From the NCBI GenBank assembly GCA_026874595.1, contig CM049315.1, positions 18,991,664 through 19,055,663 of the forward strand: a stretch of 64,000 bases of DNA, in the 5' to 3' direction. Positions 1 to 12,900 of the stretch are shown piece after piece (position 1 is the first letter of the stretch; each line of letters starts with the position of its first letter). Source of the stretch: Sipunculus nudus. Lineage: Eukaryota > Annelida > Sipuncula > Golfingiida > Sipunculidae. Position numbers and translations under genes: made by a program. The notes under the pieces are model-generated. The model had not been told where the DNA came from. It made no database searches and saw only the letters and a program-made list of their open reading frames with translations.

Positions 1-46
1 CCTCAGACTTTAATTCGAGATTTTGATCCGTTGTTTTGTGCCTCAG

Positions 47-268
47 GACCTGATGATTATGACAAAGCACTGCCGGTGAAGAAACCACCTGGAGATGATG
101 AGGTATCCATATACTGCAGCTACAATGAGAAAAAGGCCACAGGGTTGTTCCGGGAAAACCGATCTGGTTCAATCCCTGGGCATCCACCACCACCCCCTCC
201 ACGAGATCAGAAACCCACGGAGCTCATGTCCGTCCACTTTGAACCCCTCCACTCGTTGGATGACTCAG
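47..268 (+). CDS. ARAP: ARAP exon: proline-rich linker
   Basis: Acceptor tract ends tgcctcag at 46 and donor CAG|GTATGT follows 268. The exon is 222 nt, phase 1 in and phase 1 out, so it can be skipped or swapped without a frameshift. It encodes a low-complexity segment with PVKKPPGDDE near the start and a GHPPPPPPRD run in the middle, a plausible SH3 or WW ligand, then an ELMSVHFEPL segment. No folded domain is visible. It lies between the expected N-terminal SAM domain (off window) and PH1. Confidence 0.8.
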
Positions 269-3200
269 GTATGTGGTATATCACAGTATGTTGTATGTAG
301 AATAGGCCAGCACCAGAGTTTTATTGATATAAGTTCAAATGATATGTATAGTAATACCTAATAACCACCTCTCTGTAATGACAACCTCAAAATAACAACC
401 ATCTTTTTTCGGTTCAATGCTTTTTTAGCTCAGCTGACTAAAGTCATCTGAGCTATAGTCGTGGTCTTCTGTCCATTGTCCGTCCGTCCTTCTAGCTGTC
501 TGTCCGTTAACGGGCTCGTGTTGAAACTGTTGGACCTATGAATCCAAAATTTTGCATACAGTTAGATGTCCCCAAAATCTCGTACCATACTGAAAATTGG
601 GTCACTAAGACTTTGTTCCTCTTGGATATGAAGGAAAAACTTCCATTTTCCATTAAAAACCCATTGTTACAGTTCAAGACTGCGTATTATTCTTCCATAC
701 ATTTCCTATGTACATACCAAAAATTAGGTCAGTATTGTGTAATTTGTTGAAGTTATGAGCCCGAACAAAATGCACCTTGTAAAAGACAAGATTTAAGAAG
801 ATATAAATTCTTTGTAGCATTTCATTCATACGCCTAGGTTTGAATAACACTGTTAAACTTAGTTTTAAAATCAGGAATATTTGTCAAACTTTGTGGGATT
901 AATTTTTAACTCACATGGCCATATATTTGACTTTGGAAAACTTAATTACCTTCACACATTATTTGTTTGTGAAATGTAACTTTTATATAACACTTACCAT
1001 AGACCCAATTTTTTCCGTTGGTGCATCATTAAATGGTTTAAGGCCACAGGTTTCATTTATTACACAGTGCATATGCTTTAGCTTATGTCCATTATTCTTT
1101 TATTTAAAGAGTTTCATTTTAACAGGGCCATATTCTGTTAGCTTTTCAAATGCTTATATACAAATAAAAACCAAAAAAAATAAAAATATTTTGCAGTTGC
1201 TAATATTTTTTATCAAAAATTCAACTGAGCAATGTGACCTATGGGTCCCTTGTTATTTTTTTACATAGGTCAAAAATAATTAAGTGGTTCTTTTGGATAG
1301 CCCTTGGTGATTATATGAAACTCCAAAAGCTCAATGATAGTCACATTTCTGGTATGCCTACAGGTCTTTGAAAAGAGCAGGCTGGCTTGCTTTAACACAT
1401 TTGAATAGCTTTTGCAGCAGGAATTTTCCTCAGCAATTTCAATTTAATTAACCTCAGAAAGGCATGAGATTAACTACTGTGAATATCAAAAAAGAAATTT
1501 AACACTGTAGCATTCCAATATCATCATGAAAATTACCTTGAAATAAACATAACCAGTATAGTAACAGAATATCATCCAACTTTAACAGTCATATGCTGAT
1601 TCCTTTATCACAAGTTTTAGTACTGATGAAGGAACCTTGTTTCTGTAATAGAAAATATGTCATACACCAAAAAGTCAACTTGCCTAACAATCTGCTGTCT
1701 GTCCAGCGTGTACATGAATATTCAAGATACACTAAACATATTGGATATCCTGGTTAGCTTAAGTGATACAGCAGTTACCAGGAAAGTGAAATTTCTTAGT
1801 TTGGTCCCAGTTACAGCAGCTTTATTTTTCTGTGTTGTAAATTTTCTCAGTGAAAAAAATTCATTTCAAACCCACCAACAGGTGCATTGTATATACATGA
1901 CTAAAGATTTATGTATGTGTTTACTCATGTATGTGAATGATTAATATTTCCTCTTTTTTAAAGTCATATATGTCTCAATTACTCATTGCATACACAATTA
2001 TATAATTATTACCTTCGATTATGATTTAACTATGCTTAAATCTTATAATTACTGCTGCCTCTGGGCTGCAAGCACCCAGCTGTATATCACAATCATGAGT
2101 GCCTCATTATTACTTATATTAAACTTTGAAACATGTCATATGTTAAAAAAAACTTTGCACTGTGTTCATCAGCAATGACTAAGCTCAATTCATCAGCTGA
2201 GTCTCATGACCCATGGGTCATTTAACATGTTATGAGCTTGGTATACATGACAACCAGCATAAATGTTAAACATGAAAAATGTCTCCTCATCTGTCATACC
2301 ACACTGGGCACATGGCGAATATTCTTTTTAATGGTCCAGTTAACCCCAGTATAACTCTGCTGAACCTTTTATACTCAAGGAGCCCATCAAAAGGTGACTC
2401 ATTGGTGAAAGAGAATCTGACTTGGTCGCACACATATGGATTACAGTTATTAAAAGGACTTTCATGCAGTATGAAAGGGATTTTAAATGTGTTCAATGAA
2501 ATTGCTCTTGGAGATACAAACTGCAGCTGGATTTGCACCATCTTCAGTGATGTAGATGGCCTTGTCAAGGATATGCTTTGAGGAATGATAGAAGCATCCA
2601 TGCAGTTGCAAACTAGGATGTGTTTACAGAGACTGTCATCTGTTACAGATGGGTTTTGTATCAAAGTTAGAATTCAGCTTTTATAACTTAGCAAAAACAT
2701 CAGATGCTTCTTTTCATCTTAAGATATATTTTTTTTCCAATTAAGATGGAAAACTCTCTCCATAAATTAGATGTACTTCTGTTTCCACCTTTTTATCAAA
2801 CCTATGTTTTATGTTTTTATTGCTGTTAGTTGGTTGGTTACTTAGTTCATTGGTGTATCTCTCAGGAACTTCACTCAAAATGTTATGAACAGGGATTTGA
2901 TGAAATTTTTTGGAGGGTTAGGAAAACACACTGGTGTGATCCAGGAAATTTTGGAGGTTATCTGGATCACCATTGTGTGTTTTGTTCCTGTGCTGGTGTT
3001 TGATAGGACCCCTGCACAGGTATATATATGTTCTCTGACTACTTTCCTTGTTAAACTTGCACAATTTTTTAAGTGAATATTCATGTAAATTTTGATGGTA
3101 GCTGAACTACAACTGGTTTCTAATGCTTTAAAACTTCACACTACATGTTTGCCCAAATGTTACAAAGAAATATGCACAAATATTTATGTGAAAATGGATC

Positions 3201-6200
3201 ATGTCACAACCCACCTGAAAGGTGAAAATAATAAGGTAGTCTTACTAATAGTTCTGGATCATGTTACTGGATGTCACTTAATGACTGCCTTTGCTGAGTA
3301 GGTGAACCAAGGTGATCATAAAAATAGTTCCATGATTTGTTACCAGATGTCCCTTTTAATTGATTAGTTGAGTGTAGTTTCCTGAAACCATGAAAGGAAT
3401 TCTTCAAATTTATATTTCTTCAGAAACTGAGAAAATTGTCAATAATTTTTAGCTCAGCTGACTGAAAGTCATCTGAGCTATAGCGATCACTCTTTGTCCG
3501 TCGTCCGTCTGTCTGTCTGTCCGTCTGTCTGTCTGTGTGTCTGTCTGTCTGTCCGTTAACCAGGCACAAATCGTAACCGCTAGAACTGGAATCTTCTTAC
3601 TTGACATCCTGGGAGGTCCATGAAAAATCTCCTTGGAAACCAGAAATTAGGTCTCTGTTACCCATATCCTTCGAGCTATGGGGCCCCAAAGTATCCCCCA
3701 GAAAAGTCCAAAATTTCATACAAAAACTTCAATATCTCATTAACTACTTGACTGATGGTCATGATTTTTGGCATACATATTGATCATCAGAGGTTCCATC
3801 AGTTCCTGAAGACTGGTGGCGCCACCTGTATTTTTGGATTTTTTATGAATTTTTTTCTCTATTTTTGAGACCTTTAAAAATGTGAACATCTGTTAACAAG
3901 GCACAAATCGTAATGACTGGACTTAGAATCTTCATTCTCAACACACTGAGAGACCTATGAAAAGTCTCCATGGAAACCAGAAATTAGGTCTCTGTTACCC
4001 ATATTCTTCGAGCTATGGAGCCCCAAAGTACCCCCAAGAAAAGTAAAAAATTTCATACAAAAACTTCAATATCTCATTAACTACTTGACTCATGGTCATG
4101 ATTTGTGGCATAACTATTGATCATGAGATGTATCATCACTTCCTGCAGACTGGTGGTGCCACCTGTATTGTTCGATTTTTTACGATTTTTTCCTCTATTT
4201 TTGAGACCTTTAAGGATGCTGTCATCTGTTAGCATGGCACAAATCGTAACGACTGGACCTAGAATCTTCATTCTTGACACACTGAGAGGTCCATGAAAAA
4301 TATCCTTGGAAACCAGAAATTAGGTCTCTGTTAACCATATCCTTCGAGCTATGGGGCCCCAAAGTACCCCCCCCCCCCCCAGTAGTCAAAAATTTCATAC
4401 AAAAACTTCAATATCTCAATAACTACATCACTGATGGTCATGATTTTTGGCATACATATTGATTATGAAATGTTCCATCAGTTCCTGCAGACTTGTGGCG
4501 CCGCCTGTATTGTTTGATTTTTTACGATTTTTTCCTCTATTTTTGAGACCTTTAAGGATGCTGTCATCTGTTAACGTGGCACAAATCATAACGACTGGAC
4601 CTAGAATCTTCATTCTCGACACACTGAGAGACCTATGAAAAGTCTCCATGGAAACCAAAATTAGGTCTCTGTTACCCATATTCTTCGAGCTATGGAGCCC
4701 TAAAGTACCCCCAAGAAAAGTAAAAAAATTCATACAAAAACTTCAATATCTCATTAACTACTTGAATGATGGTCATGATTTGTGGCATAACTATTGACTA
4801 TGAGATGTGTCATCTGTTCCTGCAGACTGGTGGCGACACCTGTATCGTTCGATTTTTTACGATTTTTTCCTCTATTTTTGAGACCTTTAAGGATGCTGTC
4901 ATCTGTTAGCATGGCACAAATAGTAACGACTGGACCTAGAATCTTCATTCTCAACACACTAGAAGACCTATGAAAAGTCTCCATGGAAACCAGAAATCAG
5001 GTCTCTGTTACCCATATCCTTCGAGCTATGGGGCCCCAAAGTACCCCCCCCACCAGAGTAGTCAAAAATTTCATACAACAACTCAATAACTACAACACTG
5101 ATGGTCATGATTTTTGGCATACATATTGATTATGAGATGTTCCATCAGTTCCTGCAGACTGGTGGCGCCACCTATGTTATCTATCAAGAGGGTACAAATT
5201 GCAACAACTGGACCTAGAAACTTCATTCTTGTCATGCAAGGAGGCCCATGAAGAGTGCCTGTGGAAACTTGAAATTAGGTCTCTGTTACCCATATCCTTC
5301 AAGCTATAGGACTCTGAAGTATCCCTCAGAATAATGGACAATTTGATACAAAAGCTGAAGTATCTGAACAACTAATACGGAGATCATCATGATTCTTTGC
5401 ATGGATATTGACCATTAAGTGTTTTTAGCTCAGCTGACTGTAAGTCATCTGAAGTATCCCTCAGAATAATGGACAATTTGATACAAAAGCTCAAGTATCT
5501 AAACAACTATTGCAGTGATCACCATGATTCTTTGCATGGATATTGATCATGGAATGTGTCATCAGTTTCTGCAGTATGGTTGCACCACCTGTATTTTTTT
5601 TATTTTTACGAATTTTTTTCTCTATTTTTGAGACCTCATAAGATGCGGTCATCTGTTAACATGGCACAAATCGTAACAACTGGACCTAGAATCTTTTCTC
5701 TTGACATGCTGAGAGGCCCATGAAAAGTTTCCTTAAAAACTTGAAATTAGGTCTCTGTTACCCATAACCTCTGAGCTATGGGGCTCCGAAGTACCCCTCA
5801 GAATAATGGAAAATTTGATACAAAAGCTCAAGTATCTGAACAATTATTATATTGATCACCATGATTCTTTGCATGGATATTGATCATGAAATGTTTCATC
5901 AGTTTCTGCATTCTGGTGGTGCCTACTGTATTTTTTCAATTTTTAGCTCAGCTGACTGAAAGTCATCTGAGCTGTAGGGATCACCTTTTGTCCGTCGTCC
6001 GTCCGGCCATCCAGGCGTCTGTCTGTTAACAGGGCACAAATCGTAACCGCTAGACCGGGAATCTTCTTACTTGAAATCCTGGGAGGTCTATGGAAATTCT
6101 CCTTGTAAACCTGAAATTAGGTCACTGTGACCTATATTCTTCGAGCTATGGGGTTCTGAAGTACCCCCCAGAATAATGCAAAATTTAATACAAAAGCTCA

Positions 6201-9200
6201 AGTATCTGAACAACTAATGCATTAATCACCATGATTCTTTGCCTGGATATTGATCATGGAGTGTTCCATCAATTTCTGGAGATTGGTGGCGCCACCTATA
6301 TTTTTTTTATTTTTTACGATTTTTTTTCTCTACTTTTGTGATCTTTAAACATTTGGTCATCTGTAAACAGGGCACAAATCATAATGACTGGACCTAGAAT
6401 CTTCTGTCCTCACCTCCAGGGAAGCCCATAAAAGGTCTACATGGAAACCCGAAATAAGGTCCCTGTTACCCATATTCTGTGAGCTATGGGGCTCTGAAGT
6501 ACCCCCCAGAATAAAGATTTGGTCATATATTAACAGGGCACAAATCATAATGACTGGACCTAGAATCTTCTGTCCTCACCTTCAGGGAAGCCCATAAAAG
6601 GTCTACATGGAAACCCGAAATAAGGTCCCTGTTACCCATATCCTTCATGCTCTGGGGCTCCGAAGTACTCCCCAGAATAAAGATTTGGTCATCTGTTAAC
6701 AGAGCACAAATTATAATGACTTGACCTAGAATCTCCTTTCTTGAAATGCTGGGAGGCCCCTGAAAAGTCTCCTTGTGCACCTGAAATTACATCTCTGTTA
6801 CCCATATCCTTCATCCTATGCGGCTTTGAAATACCCCCCAGAATAAACATTTGGATTTGTTAACAGGGCACAAATCATAATAACTGGACCTAGAATTTTA
6901 TTTTTTGACATGCTGGGAGACCCCTGAAAAGTCATCTTGTAAACCTTGAAAATAGGTGTCTGTTACCCATATCCTTCATGCTACAGAGCTCCATAGTACC
7001 CCAATGAATATTGGATGATTTTATACAAAAGGTCAAGTTTGGAAAAAGTATTTAATTCAAATTTGACATTCAGATGATAAAATTACTTTTGTCAATGTCT
7101 TCCTGGTCAGTTGAGCGTCATGACCCCTGGGTCACTTGTTTTTGTTAAAGTCAGGTAATATTAGACCTAGGTTGGCTATGTTCACTTATCTGTAGTTCAG
7201 TCACAAGATTTTGTACATTTTTGCAAAATTGTTACATGAGTCGTATTAATTAAATATTAATCAGTATATATTGGAATATTGTTATCTTGCCATCTAAGTT
7301 ATCTCCACAGTGGTGACCTTAGCCACTCATAGTGAGTGTACAAGACATTTTAAAGGTATATAACAAATCAGAAGAAATGGAGTCAAGGTGGATGGCTTGG
7401 TAAAGCTAGAAGTCATATTTTTTATAAAGGCAGTTAAGATAATAAATTTAATTTACTTTTTGCCAGGCCATCAAAAATAAGATATTTGACAGCTATGCCT
7501 TAGTGTGATAATTAAGTTTAGTTATATTAAGCCAGTCCTGGTGGTCCAGTGCTTAGCATGTCTGATTACTATTAGCCTGTGTACTGGGGGGTGTGGGTTT
7601 AACCGAACTTTGGCAGATGTCTTCCAATGCTGGACTTTCACCCAGATTGTTAAAATAATTGGGACAATATCGGGGAGCTCATCTTGCTGGTATCGAGCTG
7701 GTCCTAGCCTTATCGGGATCGTTTGTGGATACGTCATTTTAAGACCAAAGAAGACTGTCTGTGTGACAAGTATGGACAGTCTCTTTTGGAAGATGTAATG
7801 GCTATCCAGTGTGCTTAAACCAGCTGCTGGCTGGTTCAGGGTTCACACCTGAGATAAATAACGCGGGGCTCATTGTATGAATGAGGTCTCTGCACACCTG
7901 ACAGGAAAGTGCCAGACTGGCACACCCTAAAAGGGAGCCAGCAAAAAGAGCAGTTTATAGGTAGTGTAAAAAGCATTAAAAAATGGAGGTTGGTATCTCC
8001 GTAAAAAAAGGTTTATTTATATAGTCCAGGAACAGATTGGACCTCTTGAAAATCATAATAGTAACAATGATATTAACGATGTAATCTTCTGAGGACATGT
8101 TTCTTAATGTACAATATTAACATACAAAACAGTCTTTCTTAAGAGACCAAACAGTTTATTTAATGCAAATTCTTCGCTTTATATAGTGATCAAAATATTA
8201 ATCATAATAATACACTCATTAAATATATTCCCTAGGATTTTTTGTTTCCCTGGCATTGTGGAAAGTCACATATACCAGCCCTGCGGGGTTCTGAATTTAT
8301 AACAGTTTTTGCACACTGAAGAGGAAGTTGTTATTGTGTAGTGAAGATTAATTGTCAGCCAACATTTCTGAGACTCTTAATAACATCAATGTCAACATGA
8401 ATAAATATACACATTAACAGACTTTGAAATTAACACCTTCCAATTTCCCAGTGTTCCTTTCCCAGTGTCCCTTGTCTTGGTAACATTCATACGCTGCAGC
8501 AAGCCCAAGACAGCTAAATCTTTTTAATTTGTTTTAACAAAAAGTAGGGATTCTGTAAAATTAACGCTACCACATGAAATTATTGAGGAAATACACTTTT
8601 ATGACTGAAATTGAAAAGGGGTACTTTGAAACTTTGATATTGGCAATTATATTGGCACTAAATCATATTTAGATACATATTTATCATTATTAATAATGAA
8701 GACGTTAATTAATTATCTTAGGTACCCCATTAAAGTTTGGCTTTTTGCTTGATAAAAGTCTTAATTGTTTGAGAATTCAGGAGAACTAAAGACAGTAAAA
8801 TAGAAAAAGAAGAGATGTTTAAAAACTCCATATCTTAACCAATGAATTTTCACAGTTTTATGTTGTCAGATATTATTCATCTGCCTTACATCATTTTTAT
8901 TGCTTTGTCTTTAAACAAAATATTAAAATAAGCATAATATATCTCACTGAAATTTTCTAGATGCACTTTAAGGCAAGGATTTGATATTTTTTTTAATTGT
9001 TCTGGATGTGGATATTGAATCATTTATTTTCTGTTTGTACATCTGTCTTATAGCAAAGAACTGGCACTGGCCCTGACACGTGGTGGAAAAAATTAGAACC
9101 TTGAGGCATATGGGTCCAGAAGTAATAATTTAGAGAGATAATTACAATAAATTTTGGAGGTGATCTGGATATAAAACTCCTTTTGGTGGAGGTATGAGCT

Positions 9201-9840
9201 CTGTGGAGTGCTCTCTAATTGATTTTGATTTAGTTCAGCATTCTCTTAATAATAGTGTCCACTTATCATGAGTGTCAATGTGAAGTGGTTGTAAATTAAA
9301 ACTCAACGGCTGACACGTGACAGTACTATCAAGCCCAGCATGAGGTAGAAGAGTTATTTTGGGTCAGAAGTTAAAAGCGTGCCTTGTTTTGTGTTTTTTT
9401 ATCTCTGGGTGTAAATAACGTTCAGTCAGTGACAAGCAACAGATCACAGTGATACTGCATGCACAGGTTTTACCAGGATGTTTGTGTCATGGGGATCATT
9501 GAGTGATTGATATTTCATCCAGTGTGCTGTGTTTGTGGAGCTGATCCCTGGTTCCAGGCAGGGGACATAGATTACTCATATATACAGAAAATGTGTTACG
9601 TCAACATAATTCAGGATATTTATATTATACTTTATGATCACCAACAAAGGATGCTATAAACTGCAGGGTGTTAAAATGTCTACATATATTTGCACTATTT
9701 TAGTCTTACATATGCTAGGAACAGAAACCAGGTAGGGCATTTAAATCTATAAAACTTTACTATCTTTGTTTTTAGTCAGTATAAAAGGAGTAGATTTATC
9801 ACTTTGCATTTTTTTATAATCATAATCTTTCTGTAGAAAT

Positions 9841-9917
<77 letters not shown>

Positions 9918-12900
9918 CTTTCTTATCTTAGTCTCATATTTTAAACCATGTGCACCACTATACATTAGGTAGGTAATGATATACATTTGCACTTCAATAT
10001 TATTACAGTCTATCAGTAAATGGTTGGATATTATATATATATATATATAGATATAGGTATTTACAGATTGATATAAACAGACAATTATTTAATCATAGTA
10101 CCAGTACTAACTAAAAATGCCTAAATCAGCAGAACTGTAACATTATATAGAGGCCTGTGACTTCTGATGAGAAACATTCTCCTGGAAATATTGATAGACA
10201 TGTACTTGTACTCTTATATAATTTAATACATGACTTTTATGTTAAGATTGCCAAACTTCCTTAGTCAAGGGGTGGAACACAGGACTAGGGTTATGGCCCA
10301 GCTGGTTGTGGGTTAAAATCTCAGCATATCAGTGGAACCTAATTAACAGGTAGATGTATATACCCAGGTTAAGACTTAGATAAGATCTAAATTGAAGATA
10401 AAATTGAAGTGCATTAAAAATGGAAGTGGTTAAATCCACCGATAAAACTTTAAAAAAAGATTTTAAACAGATTTTATATTCAGGTACAGCTAATGTACAT
10501 ATAATAGATCACATTCTGACTGAGCAAGGAGTTTGCTTTCCCAGAAAACATACTCTGTCAAAATTTCATGACAGTGGCATTTTATTAGAGATTATTTATT
10601 TTTGTTATCTTGCTCAGACAAAATCACTGAATATATGGAATACTGATGAGTCATGTTATAAATTGCCACATTACTGTCAATTTCATACCTGAAGCTTATT
10701 TAAAAGTATCACACGCTGTAAAATTGTACAGTTTGACATTGGTTTCTATTTTTTTTTATATACTTTTATCATGCGATTTGATACTTCTCTCTTGTAAGAT
10801 TTTATCCTATTTTCTTTAAAATTCCAGAGTGAGTGACAGCTCTGTTAATTCTCACAGCCCTTCACTCAGTATTAATTATTAGCATAGCTGCATGTTTGAT
10901 GATAGTTTAAAATACCAGTTTACAATCATTTATAATCATTCCTCTTTTCCTCCTCTTTTCCTTTCATTTTGTTTATCTTCATCACATAAATCAAATAATG
11001 ACATTACTTGACTTTGAAGTTTGGTAATTCTGGTCCAATTTGATAAACTGTACAACATTAATCAAATATTGACATTTGGTTTGCTGGCTTGGGGAAATTA
11101 AATGACAGCAAGGGGATTAATTAATCAATGTTAAATCAGTAATTGAATGAAAATTTCCAGTCAGATATAAGAAAATCAGGGAATCATCAAGATTTTACAA
11201 ATTAAACATATAGAATAGAATATTTACTGTTGAACATAGGTAAAAGTAAAACTCATTTAATAAGATCACCATTGGGACAATCTAAAAGTGGTCTAATTAA
11301 AGTGGCCATAGAATTTTTTTAGAGAAGGGGTTGGGTTGAACAAATGGGCCCAGGAAATCTTACCAGGACCTACCTTAAAATATGGATTTGCTGCAATGAA
11401 GCATTGGCCAAAAGAGGAAATATGTATTCTGTGTTCTTCTTCTTATTATTATCATTATTAATAGTAGTAGTGGTAATATGAATCTTGTTATTTTATAATG
11501 TATATACTATTACTACTATTAGTAATGTTAATGGCATTATTGTAATACCATTATCATTATCATATTATTCATGATTTTTATCATAATTTTCATCATAATT
11601 GTTAATAAATAACGTGTACCATCCAGTTTCAACAAGAGAGTGTACACTGATATTACATTATGTTAATCCATATGGCAGTCATGATAATTTTATTGATTAC
11701 AGTGGAAATGTAAAACAATCTGATAATTGCAAATGATAATCTGATAAAGTGAAACACTGAAAGGTTAGAAAGTATGTTAGTTTGAGGAGAAAAATTACCT
11801 TGGTAAAGAAGAAGTACAACAGCAGGATACATAGCATTAAATTTCACTCTATGGTCTACAGAGATAACAGAAATCTAAGCTTGGTTTAATAGTTGATATC
11901 TGTGGTACCACACTAGTTGTTCAATATTGTGGTTTTCACGGTGATATCAGGGCGTGACCATCAAACATTTTGAGAAACTTTTGGGTATCAGTTAGCACAA
12001 ACCAGGAAGAACAACAATCATGTTGTGATCAGTGCAAGGTCAAAAGGTCAAGGTCAGTAGGGTCAAGTACCTGTGTTTCAGACAGAATGCTGATCATGAT
12101 GATTTAATGAAATCACGTGTATATTGATTCTACCTCAGGGGGGAAATTGGACTTTTTTCTGTCCATGTTAAAATACCAGGGATCTCTTTGGCACTGTCAC
12201 TGTAATGTCTAAGATAATCCAAAAGATTATCAAGTAGAAATTTTTGATATATTGTAAAAAAAAAAGCATTTTGCAAATTTAGAACTCTTTGCATAAACCT
12301 AAAGAAAAATTAAGCATTGGCTGAATTAAATATAATGGAAAACAAGACATACTAAACAAAGCATGTAAACAACAACAAACATCATTGCTTCAGAGTAAAA
12401 GACTGGTCACATGCAGGTTTTACCATAGTATTATTTTAACATATTTCATATTGTAAAACACAACAAGGTTCACCTCTTTATTAATTTAACCAGAGATTGA
12501 AATCTGTCTTTTAGGACTAGCACTTACTAGCTTTGGTGAGTGATCATTATATTACTTTGATACTGGAATATTGATACCAGTTGCATCTTTATACTATCAA
12601 ATTTAAGAAATAAAACTGATTTCTGATGTCATGTCACCCAGTCATTTAATATCAGAGAATGCAAAATCTTATAAAACAGCATTTCAGATTCTCTTGATGC
12701 AGTTATTTGTCTCAGTTTTGGCCACAAAACCATCATTCTTCAAGCTTCAAGCTTTATTAAGGGACAAAATAAAAAAAAAAGAAACAAAATCTTTGGAGAC
12801 TGTGTACCAAATTTCCACAGATATCCAGTGGTTATATATTCAATATTCAAAGTTGACCTTCTGTATGTTAGTATTACTATTGATATTAAGTTTATTTGAT

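Noticed and set aside
2279-2664. Overlapping 100-codon (+) and 125-codon (-) frames
   Set aside because: No recognisable protein, no splice context, and both strands are open over the same bases. I cannot exclude a retroelement remnant but see no motif.
4077-4984. Repeated minus-strand frames of 67-101 codons sharing a KILGPVV…GKNRKKSN pattern
   Set aside because: One occurs per tandem core unit of A2. They are by-products of repeat sequence, with no start context, splice context or recognisable domain.
10262-10345. Possible functional tRNA gene
   Set aside because: Arms do not pair well and the B box is decayed; at most a SINE fragment.
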